NCBI GenBank assembly: GCA_964517495.1
Contig: CAZFER010000069.1
Location: 1 to 34,569, forward strand
Length of the DNA: 34,569 bases
Direction: 5' to 3'
Source of the DNA: CAZFER01 sp964517495
GTDB lineage: Bacteria; Hinthialibacterota; Hinthialibacteria; Hinthialibacterales; Hinthialibacteraceae
Below, one piece after another: positions 22,931 to 30,286 of the stretch (the first letter of the stretch is position 1; every line of letters begins with the position of its first letter). The notes under the pieces are model-generated. The model had not been told where the DNA came from. It made no database searches and saw nothing but the letters and a program-made list of their open reading frames with translations. The position numbers and the translations under genes are program-made.

Positions 22931-23431
22931 TTATTTTCGCAGTTGTGCACGTAATTCTCTTGCTTCCTTATGGGAGGGATCCAGTTTCAAGGCCTGTTCA
23001 AGAGCCTCGATGGCGCTGGCTTTATCACGGCGTAATATTTCCACTTTAGCCAGGGTTGTATAATTGTCCGCCTCGGTTGGCTCCAATACGATAGCCCGTT
23101 TGACCAACCGTTTTGCCATATCCAAATCCCGTTTTTCAGCAAGCACGATACCGAGATTTCGATGATAAGAGGCATTTTTCGGGTTTAAATTTAAAGCCCG
23201 CTGAAAATACGTCTCCGCTTTGTCATAATTTTCCCGTTCAAAAGCAATGATCCCCAACTGATTCCACGCTTCTCCGTTATGAGGATTATCCTTAACAGCC
23301 TCAAGAAATGCTTTTTCCGCTTCATTATATTTGTTGAGATGCATCAATATAACGCCCTGATTAAAATCTGCATGGGGTGGAGAAGCACATCCAAAGCAGT
23401 AAAAAATGATGAGTACAAGACAGTTCCTCAT
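22931..23431 (-). CDS. Small TPR protein, possibly a lipoprotein
   Basis: About 166 residues from the ATG at 23431. A longer open frame starts at 23554 but would overlap prmC and add residues that are not TPR-like. The N-terminus is hydrophobic ('MRNCLVLIIFYCFGCA') and ends in Gly-Cys, which could be a lipobox, though the -3 residue is Cys rather than Leu. Residues about 20-160 hold four tetratricopeptide repeats of 34 residues ('YNEAEKAFLEAVKDNPHNGE', 'YDKAETYFQRALNLNPKNAS', 'LDMAKRLVKRAIVLEPTEAD', 'ASAIEALEQALKLDPSHKEA'). TPR lipoproteins of this kind resemble PilF/Tgl-type pilotins, but nothing here proves that. It follows prmC by 49 bases and is probably cotranscribed with it. Confidence 0.72.
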   Translation of the reverse strand: MRNCLVLIIFYCFGCASPPHADFNQGVILMHLNKYNEAEKAFLEAVKDNPHNGEAWNQLGIIAFERENYDKAETYFQRALNLNPKNASYHRNLGIVLAEKRDLDMAKRLVKRAIVLEPTEADNYTTLAKVEILRRDKASAIEALEQALKLDPSHKEARELRAQLRK

Positions 23432-23480
23432 CCACTGCACTAAATCAGGGCAAATAAGCGAATCGTGATTAATTAAACAT

Positions 23481-24344
23481 TTAACGTGTTTTGGTTCTGA
23501 ATTGGCAAACGCGTTCTTTTCCGGAAGCATCATTATGAATGGTGAATTCTCCATACATTGGGCGGCGCCTTACTTCGGTTCGGATTGTGGTTATGAGGGA
23601 TGGATCGGCTTCGAGAAAGATATACCCCCCCGGCTTTAACATATGGTGTGCTCCATCCAACACACTCTTTATGAACGTCATTCCATCCCGTCCACCATCA
23701 AGCGCAATATGGGGTTCAAAATCCTTGATTTGACCAGATAATTTCTGAATTTCCCCCGTCCTTATATAAGGTGGATTGCTGACGATGATATCAAAATCTT
23801 TGGTCAGTTCCGTTCGCATGGGAGCGAAAAGTGGTCCCTCTTTTAATGTTACATAACTGCTGAGGTCATGGCGTCTTATATTTTGTTGGGCTACTTTGAT
23901 AGCCATATTTGATATATCACTTCCCCAAAATTCTCCATCGTCAAGATCTAAAGCCAATGAAATGAGAATGTTACCGCTTCCAATCCCCAAATCATAAATT
24001 TTGGGGGCATCCATTTGACGGGCCACGGCCAACGCCGCTTCAACCAGTGTTTCTGTTTCGGGCCGAGGAATAAACACCCCGCTCGATATTGCGAGAGGTA
24101 TGGAATAAAATTCCACTTCGCCCGTTATATAAGGCACCGGTTCATTCTTTGCCCGTCTTTGCAATAATCCTTGGTATTGGAGTTCTTCTCTGCTCGTTAC
24201 TTGTTTGTCTGCATTGGCAAGAACCTGGGAACGATTTTGAGACGTGACATAGGCCATCAATAATTCTGCAGATAGTCGTGGTGATTCAATTCTCTTCCTC
24301 TCTAATTGTTCCACTCCAAAGTCGATAGCTTCTTGGATAGTCAT
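23481..24344 (-). CDS. prmC: Release factor glutamine methyltransferase
   Basis: A 287-residue SAM-dependent enzyme that methylates the glutamine of the GGQ motif in release factors RF1 and RF2. The N-terminal helical bundle with 'SPRLSAELLMAYV' and 'YITGEVEFY' is typical of PrmC. The methyltransferase domain has 'FIPRPETETLVEAAL' (91-105), the SAM-binding glycine-rich 'DLGIGSGNILISLAL' (118-132) and the catalytic 'NPPY' (190-193). GGAG lies 9 bases before the ATG. The gene sits directly downstream of prfA, its substrate's gene, as in most bacteria. Assignment is secure. Confidence 0.95.
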   Translation of the reverse strand: MTIQEAIDFGVEQLERKRIESPRLSAELLMAYVTSQNRSQVLANADKQVTSREELQYQGLLQRRAKNEPVPYITGEVEFYSIPLAISSGVFIPRPETETLVEAALAVARQMDAPKIYDLGIGSGNILISLALDLDDGEFWGSDISNMAIKVAQQNIRRHDLSSYVTLKEGPLFAPMRTELTKDFDIIVSNPPYIRTGEIQKLSGQIKDFEPHIALDGGRDGMTFIKSVLDGAHHMLKPGGYIFLEADPSLITTIRTEVRRRPMYGEFTIHNDASGKERVCQFRTKTR

Positions 24345-24479
24345 ACCCTAATTCTCCATGATTGAAATAACATTGTGGGCTTCAAAAAACAATAAATAAA
24401 AGATAAACACGTCTATAAATCCAGGTATTTTCCTGTAATTTTATTAACAAGTAAAGGAGAGAGCTTAGCCGTAATGGAT

Positions 24480-25553
24480 TTATCCAGCCTCACGCATACT
24501 GTTGATTTGTTCTGCCCGTGTCAAGGCATTCACGATCTCATCCATTTCTCCCTCCAACATCTCTTCCAATCGATGGGTGGTAAAATTAATGCGATGATCG
24601 GTTACCCGGCTTTGAGGGAAATTATAGGTTCGTATTCTTCCACTGCGGTCGCCGGTGCCCACCATGGTGCGCCGTTGTTCTCGTTCTTCATCAGCTTGGC
24701 GTTCCTGTTCGATCTCCAGCAACCGGCTTCGCAATACTTTCATAGCCTTCGCCCGGTTTTTATGCTGGGATTTCTCATCCTGGCAGGTTACCACCAATCC
24801 AGTGGGGACATGGGTAATCCGCACAGCGGAATCAGTGGTATTCACACTTTGCCCCCCAGGTCCGGATGATCGATAGACATCGATACGCAAATCCTCAGGT
24901 GAAATATCCACTTCCACCTCATTCGCTTCTGGGAGTACGGCCACCGTGGCAGCGGAAGTATGGATGCGTCCGGAGGCTTCAGTCTCAGGCACACGCTGCA
25001 CCCGATGGGTGCCGGCTTCGAAACGATATCGGGAATAAGCCCCTGTTCCATTCACCAAAAAGATGATCTCTTTATATCCACCCCGTCCCGTGGGATTGGA
25101 TGAGAGGATTTCAATGGTCCATCCTTTTTTCTCTGCATAGCGACTGTACATGCGGAAAAGATCACCTGAAAAAAGGGCTGCCTCCTCACCCCCCGTTCCC
25201 GCTCGGATTTCTATAATGGTATTTCGATCCGCATTCGGGTCTTTCGGCTTGAGATAGTCTTCCAATTTAAGCCGTAAGGATTTCTCCTGTTCTTTTAAAT
25301 CCTCCAACTCCAATTCAGCCATATCGGCCAACTCTGAATCATCAGAGGATAATAAATCCTTTACCTCTTGAAGCTCTTTATTGATCCGTTCCCAATCTCG
25401 AAAATCCTTGACAATGGGGAGCAGTTCCGCATGTTTGCGGCTCAAGTCTGTCAGACGATTCCGGTCTGACATGACATTGGGATCTCCCAATTGATTTTCC
25501 AATTCTTGAAACTGCTCGCGTAGATCATGGAGTTTTTGCGTGAAAGCATCCAT
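24480..25553 (-). CDS. prfA: Peptide chain release factor 1
   Basis: About 357 residues from the ATG at 25553, which has AGGTGA 8 bases upstream; a GTG at 25565 would add four residues. RF1 releases the peptide at UAA and UAG. The peptidyl-transferase GGQ motif is in 'SSGPGGQSVNTTDSAVR' (GGQ at about 233-235). The stop-codon reading tripeptide of RF1 (PxT) appears as 'RVPETEASGRIHTSA' (PET at about 189-191), which separates it from RF2, where SPF is expected. The N-terminal coiled-coil domain and the 'AGTGGEEAALF' segment are normal. prmC follows after 135 bases with no gene in the gap. Confidence 0.96.
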   Translation of the reverse strand: MDAFTQKLHDLREQFQELENQLGDPNVMSDRNRLTDLSRKHAELLPIVKDFRDWERINKELQEVKDLLSSDDSELADMAELELEDLKEQEKSLRLKLEDYLKPKDPNADRNTIIEIRAGTGGEEAALFSGDLFRMYSRYAEKKGWTIEILSSNPTGRGGYKEIIFLVNGTGAYSRYRFEAGTHRVQRVPETEASGRIHTSAATVAVLPEANEVEVDISPEDLRIDVYRSSGPGGQSVNTTDSAVRITHVPTGLVVTCQDEKSQHKNRAKAMKVLRSRLLEIEQERQADEEREQRRTMVGTGDRSGRIRTYNFPQSRVTDHRINFTTHRLEEMLEGEMDEIVNALTRAEQINSMREAG

Positions 25554-25990
25554 GTAAATAATCACCTGATTCTTTTGGTTTTTATATTCTATTTGTTATG
25601 GCCAAACCGCATTGGAAAAGATTATCTTATAATAAAATAATGGATCCGATGAATACTCTCGATGGCTGATTGATGCATCCACAATCCAGATGCGGTACTA
25701 TTTTTTACTTCATTTAAGATTGTAACTCGATTTTGTTTTTTCAAAGAGGAGCCGGAGAATATACACTTCAATGTTTTCGATAAGTTGCTAACTTTTGAAT
25801 GGTAAAGTTCAAAAAACGTTAAAAAAATCCAAAAAGCAGACTGAAATGGGAATGTAAACCTTCACTGAGTTGAGGTTCGGTGATAAAAACATATTTATAT
25901 TGTAAAGAAAGCAACAAGCGGGTTTGAGCAATGGTTCCCCATTCTCTCCCGAAAGAATCTACAAAAAAAGCAGGAACAGGTAAAGAGATC
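25554..25990. other. Intergenic region between divergent prfA and ppdK
   Basis: This 437-base stretch holds no convincing gene. It is AT-rich with runs such as TTATAATAAAATAAT near 25630. A weak forward promoter candidate, TTGAGG (25872-25877) with an AT-rich TTTATATT about 18-20 bases on, could serve ppdK. An open frame extending 20 codons upstream of the ppdK ATG (from 25931) has no ribosome binding site and is best seen as leader. I see no riboswitch-like structure that I could name. Confidence 0.4.
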
Positions 25991-28717
25991 ATGAGCAACA
26001 AAAACGTGTATTATTTTGGAAATGGAAAAGCAGACGGCAACGGTGAAATGAAAAATCTTCTTGGCGGCAAAGGCGCCAACCTCGCTGAAATGACGAATAT
26101 CGAGGTTCCCGTTCCGGCCGGTTTCACCATCACCACGGAGGTTTGTACCTACTATTATAAAAATAATGGTAAATATCCGGACGGCCTGGTGAAAGAAGTG
26201 GAAGACAATTTGAAAAAAGTCGAAAAAGACATGGGAATGGAATTCGGTTCCAAAAAAGATCCCCTCTTGCTATCAGTCCGCTCCGGCGCGCGCAAATCCA
26301 TGCCGGGCATGATGGAAACCATTTTGAACGTTGGTCTGAACGAGGAGACCATTCAGGGTATTATCGACAAGACGGATAACCCCCGTTTTGCCTGGGATTC
26401 CTACCGACGCTTGATCCAGATGTACGCCGACGTGGTTATGGAAAAGGCTGTTGGCATTGAGCCTGAAGAAGGAAAAGGCATTCGTGCCCAACTGGAACAG
26501 GAACTCCACCGCGTCAAAACCAAAAGTGGCTATGAACACGATTACCAACTCTCCACCGAAGACCTCAAGGAATTGGTTAAAGCCTACAAAGAAAAAATCA
26601 AAAAAGTATTGAATAAAGAATTTCCCGACGATCCCATGGATCAATTATGGGGCGCCATTGGCGCGGTCTTTAAATCCTGGAACGGAAAGCGCGCCGTATC
26701 CTACCGAATCATCGAGAATATTCCTCATGAATGGGGCACCGCAGTCAACGTTCAGTCCATGGTCTTTGGAAACATGGGTGATACCTCCGCCACTGGTGTG
26801 GCCTTTACCCGTAACCCCGCCACCGGCGAAAACTGGTTTTACGGCGAATGGCTGCCCAACGCTCAGGGCGAAGACGTGGTTGCCGGTATTCGTACTCCCA
26901 GCCCCATCAATAAATCCGGTAAAACCGAACAGAGCCAGCATCTTCTTTCTCTCGAAGAAGCTATGTCCGCCGCTTACAAAGAACTCGACAAAATCCAGCG
27001 CAAACTGGAAAAACATTACAAAGACATGCTCGATGTTGAATTCACCATCCAGGAAGGCAAACTCTGGATGCTGCAATGTCGTGTGGGTAAACGAAATGGA
27101 CCAGCAGCCGTTCGTATGGCGGTCGAAATGAATAAATCGAAATTGATCGACAAAGAAACCGCCGTGCTTCGTGTAACCCCCAGCCAGCTGGATGAATTGC
27201 TTCACCCCATCGTTGATCCCAAAGTCGAAGCCATAACCGAGGCGCTCGCCAAAGGTTTGCCGGCTGGACCCGGTGGTGCGTGCGGCCAGATCGTCTTCAC
27301 CGCTTCCGCAGCGGTTGAATGGTACAAAAATGGCAAAACCGTCATCCTGGTTCGCGAAGAAACCAACCCCGAAGACGTCGAGGGAATGCGCGCCGCTGAA
27401 GCCATTCTTACCGCCCGCGGTGGAATGACCAGCCACGCTGCCCTCGTTGCCCGTGGATGGGGTAAATGCTGTATCGTTGGTGCTGGTGCCATGTCAATCG
27501 ATGCCAGCAAAAAAACCCTGAAAGTGGATGGCAAAACCCTTAAAGAAGGCGACTGGGTAACCCTGAATGGGACCAAAGGCTACGTCTACGAAGGCCAACT
27601 GCCCTTGATCGAAGCAGGCGAAGACAATGAATTCTTCAATCAGTTCATGAAGATTTGCGATAGTGTACGAAAATTAAAAGTACGCACCAACGCCGAAACT
27701 CCAGCTGATGCGACCAAAGCACGTGAATTCGGAGCCGAGGGAATCGGCCTCTTCCGTACCGAACACATGTTCTATGGCGAAGGTTCAGAAAAACCTCTCT
27801 CCAAACTGCGTCAAATGATCCTGGCTTCCAACGAAGAGGATCGCCGCAAAGCCTTGGATCAGCTTTTCCCCTTTGTCAAAAAAGATATCAAAGCCACCCT
27901 GGAAGCTATGGACGGATTGCCCGTTACTTTCAGGTTGCTTGATCCACCTTTGCACGAATTTGTTCCTCAGGAAAAGTCGGAAATTACCAAACTCTGCCAG
28001 GAATTGAATATCTCTCCGGCACAGTTCAAAAGACGCTCTTCCGAATTACACGAAATGAATCCCATGATGGGACATCGCGGTGTTCGTTTGGGTGTAACCT
28101 ATCCTGAAATCGCTGAAATGCAGATCCGAGCGATTTTAGAAGCCACTGCTGAACTGTTGAACGAAAAGAAGAAACCTTTCCCCGAAATCATGATTCCCGT
28201 TCTTAGTTTGAAATCAGAATTGGAACACCAAAAAGAACTCGCCGAAAAGGTCTATAAGGAAACTTTGGATAAATTCAAGATGAAAAAGATTCCTCACCTC
28301 TTCGGCACCATGATCGAAATCCCCCGGGCATGCCTGGTGGCCGATAAGATCGCCGAAGTCGCCGAGTTCTTCTCCTTCGGCACCAATGACCTTACCCAGA
28401 TGGGCTTCGGTTACAGCCGCGACGACTCTGGACCATTCCTTCACCAATATGTGGAAATGGGCATGATGCCGGATGATCCCTTCCAATCCATTGATCAGGA
28501 AGGTATTGGTGAGTTGATCCAAATCGCCGTTGAACGAGGCCGCAAAACCCGTGACAATCTCAAACTGGGGATTTGCGGAGAGCACGGCGGTGAACCGGCA
28601 TCGGTCGAATTCTGCCATCGCGTTGGATTGGACTATGTCTCCTGCTCACCCTTCCGTGTACCCATCGCCCGCCATTCCGCTGCTTGCGCGGTGGCACGCG
28701 AAAAACTGGGTGAATAA
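25991..28717 (+). CDS. ppdK: Pyruvate, phosphate dikinase
   Basis: About 908 residues from the ATG at 25991, which gives the family's usual beginning 'MSNKNVYYFGNGKADG'. The enzyme interconverts pyruvate, ATP and phosphate with PEP, AMP and pyrophosphate, and can work in glycolysis or gluconeogenesis. The N-terminal ATP-grasp domain shows 'LLGGKGANLAEM' and 'SVRSGARKSMPGMMETILN'. The swivelling domain carries the phosphorylated histidine in 'ARGGMTSHAALVARGWGK' (His482). The C-terminal PEP/pyruvate barrel has 'GIGLFRTEHMF', 'FSFGTNDLTQM' and the catalytic-cysteine loop 'GICGEHGGEP' (Cys862). Length is slightly above the 874-880 residues of the classic bacterial form. A strong hairpin follows the stop. 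Assignment is secure. Confidence 0.97.
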   Translation: MSNKNVYYFGNGKADGNGEMKNLLGGKGANLAEMTNIEVPVPAGFTITTEVCTYYYKNNGKYPDGLVKEVEDNLKKVEKDMGMEFGSKKDPLLLSVRSGARKSMPGMMETILNVGLNEETIQGIIDKTDNPRFAWDSYRRLIQMYADVVMEKAVGIEPEEGKGIRAQLEQELHRVKTKSGYEHDYQLSTEDLKELVKAYKEKIKKVLNKEFPDDPMDQLWGAIGAVFKSWNGKRAVSYRIIENIPHEWGTAVNVQSMVFGNMGDTSATGVAFTRNPATGENWFYGEWLPNAQGEDVVAGIRTPSPINKSGKTEQSQHLLSLEEAMSAAYKELDKIQRKLEKHYKDMLDVEFTIQEGKLWMLQCRVGKRNGPAAVRMAVEMNKSKLIDKETAVLRVTPSQLDELLHPIVDPKVEAITEALAKGLPAGPGGACGQIVFTASAAVEWYKNGKTVILVREETNPEDVEGMRAAEAILTARGGMTSHAALVARGWGKCCIVGAGAMSIDASKKTLKVDGKTLKEGDWVTLNGTKGYVYEGQLPLIEAGEDNEFFNQFMKICDSVRKLKVRTNAETPADATKAREFGAEGIGLFRTEHMFYGEGSEKPLSKLRQMILASNEEDRRKALDQLFPFVKKDIKATLEAMDGLPVTFRLLDPPLHEFVPQEKSEITKLCQELNISPAQFKRRSSELHEMNPMMGHRGVRLGVTYPEIAEMQIRAILEATAELLNEKKKPFPEIMIPVLSLKSELEHQKELAEKVYKETLDKFKMKKIPHLFGTMIEIPRACLVADKIAEVAEFFSFGTNDLTQMGFGYSRDDSGPFLHQYVEMGMMPDDPFQSIDQEGIGELIQIAVERGRKTRDNLKLGICGEHGGEPASVEFCHRVGLDYVSCSPFRVPIARHSAACAVAREKLGE

Positions 28718-28750
28718 TCACGCACACTTATATCAAACAAGTAAAACCCA

Positions 28751-28786
28751 AAAGGGGGCGCAAATCCGCGCCCCCTTTCAAATTTA
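28751..28786 (+). terminator. Strong GC-rich hairpin after ppdK
   Basis: AAAGGGGGCGC (28751-28761) pairs perfectly with GCGCCCCCTTT (28768-28778) around a 6-base loop, 34 bases after the ppdK stop. A weak T-tract (CAAATTT) follows, so it is probably an intrinsic terminator for ppdK. Transcription of the next gene, whose GTG lies just after it, would then need read-through or a promoter I do not see. Confidence 0.72.
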
Positions 28787-28791
28787 GTAGA

Positions 28792-29973
28792 GTGGTCTTA
28801 TCGGTGAATTCCAAACTCAAAAAACTCTTTTTCCCTATCCTTGCGATCTTCCTCGGTTTCCTTGTAGCGTTTGTACTTGGTGAAATAATCGCCCGTATCG
28901 TTTTACCCCCACCGCAGGGAGTAACCATTAAAATATCCCCTCGTGCTCAGGAACGATTACAACAGGAGACCCTGGATAGAAAAGAACTAAACCGAACACA
29001 CAATATGCAGGGCGCCTATGTCTCGACCGAAACAGGGATGCGAGTGCGTGCCAATTTACAGATTAGCATTGAACGGCAATCATTAAGTGGCCGCCCCGTT
29101 GAAATTCAAACCAATTCATTAGGCTATCGCAATCCAGAAATCGGTGAGAAAGACAAAACACGCATCCTCTTTTTAGGCGACTCCATCACCTTTTGCGAAT
29201 ACTTGCCCGAAGAAGAAACCTTTGTACGCTTGATTGAAATCCTGGCCAACAATCAAGACCTGGGATGGGAAACCATCAACGCCAGCGTACCTGCCATCAG
29301 CCTGCAAAACCAACTGGCCATACTTGCTGAGACGGGGCTGGCTCTTAATCCCGATGTGGTTGTAATTTGTTTCTACCTTAATGATTATCACGAATCCCCG
29401 GGTGTATTTGTCCCAACCTTACCAATGGGTTTGAACAACAGCCGGCTGATCTATCATTCTGCCAGAATGATCACCTTTCTCATGGCGGAATACGATTGGA
29501 CCCGCGGGTATGTTTCCTCCACTCGCTCCCGAGCGCTGCGAAAAAGCTTAAAAACAAACTTCCCGCCCGGTGAGGGAAATTATCTTATTGATCCTCCAGC
29601 TTTCAATGCCCTGATTTGGAAAAACGCCACTGACTGGGGTGGAGCGTGGAGCGAACATGCCTGGGATATATTCGAACCGCTATTTCAGCAATTCAAGCAA
29701 ATGTCAATCCAACATCAATTTCAGCCTGCAATAATTGCTTTCCCGGTTAAATATCAAGTCGAAACAGAATATCTATATAATTATCCCCAACAGCAATTAA
29801 AATCCATAACCAATAAACACAATATTCCCTTGCTCGACTTACTCCCCCTCTTTCGTAAGCAATATCAGGAATCAGACGAAAAACTCTTCTTTGACCAATG
29901 CCACCATACATCCACCGGTAACACCACTATCGCCAAATGGAGCCTGCCTTTTCTGAAAAAAGTAATCCGGTAA
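28792..29973 (+). CDS. Membrane-anchored SGNH/GDSL hydrolase
   Basis: About 393 residues; the start is a GTG at 28792 or 28804, both without a convincing ribosome binding site. A transmembrane anchor ('FFPILAIFLGFLVAFVLGEI', residues 13-32) is followed by a periplasmic SGNH fold: block I 'ILFLGDSITF' with nucleophile Ser131, 'NASVPAISLQNQLAIL' with the oxyanion-type positions, 'VICFYLNDYHE' holding the block III Asn, and 'FFDQCHHTSTGN' with the Asp-x-x-His near the end. The catalytic set therefore looks intact. Such enzymes deacetylate or hydrolyse esters on cell-surface glycans or lipids; the substrate cannot be read from sequence. The gene follows ppdK but is unlikely to be functionally linked. 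Confidence 0.82.
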   Translation: MVLSVNSKLKKLFFPILAIFLGFLVAFVLGEIIARIVLPPPQGVTIKISPRAQERLQQETLDRKELNRTHNMQGAYVSTETGMRVRANLQISIERQSLSGRPVEIQTNSLGYRNPEIGEKDKTRILFLGDSITFCEYLPEEETFVRLIEILANNQDLGWETINASVPAISLQNQLAILAETGLALNPDVVVICFYLNDYHESPGVFVPTLPMGLNNSRLIYHSARMITFLMAEYDWTRGYVSSTRSRALRKSLKTNFPPGEGNYLIDPPAFNALIWKNATDWGGAWSEHAWDIFEPLFQQFKQMSIQHQFQPAIIAFPVKYQVETEYLYNYPQQQLKSITNKHNIPLLDLLPLFRKQYQESDEKLFFDQCHHTSTGNTTIAKWSLPFLKKVIR

Positions 29974-29979
29974 AAACAC

Positions 29980-30000
29980 GCACCGGCTGGAAGCCGATGC
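29980..30000. repeat. Palindrome after the SGNH hydrolase gene
   Basis: GCACCGGCT (29980-29988) and AGCCGATGC (29992-30000) form a 9-base stem with one mismatch and a 3-base loop, starting 7 bases after the stop codon. No T-tract follows, so it looks more like a REP-type intergenic palindrome than a clean terminator. The remainder of the 313-base gap to 30287 is AT-rich, with clustered TTATAAC-type motifs (see 30095-30170) and no gene. Confidence 0.4.
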
Positions 30001-30286
30001 TCCCCTGATTTACATCCTGATTTGTATACGGCGAGGAGCCTTGATAAGGGGAAAATCAATTTGTTACCAAATTATGGATAAAGATCAGCCCCATATGTTA
30101 TAACGTTATATGTTATATTAAGTTATAAAAAAAGTTGGACGGCTTGTATTTGAATTCACTTTATAACACAACCGGAAATAACTAATAATTTACACGAATT
30201 TTTGCATTCAATCGGTTGACAATGGCTATGTTTTTATCAATGGTATGATTACCACCACGGTAAACAATCTAATGAGGGATGATATC

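Noticed and set aside
24474..24869. 131-codon plus-strand frame with AAAGGAG upstream
   Set aside because: Despite the ribosome-binding-like sequence, it lies entirely antisense to prfA, including its conserved GGQ part, and has no family features.
26645..27436. 263-codon open frame on the minus strand inside ppdK
   Set aside because: Antisense to conserved catalytic parts of ppdK and rich in Phe/Gly in the pattern expected from reverse-read codons.
30216..30221. TTGACA as the -35 of a HEAT gene promoter
   Set aside because: No acceptable -10 hexamer at 16-18 bases; the nearest TATGAT is 22 bases away.
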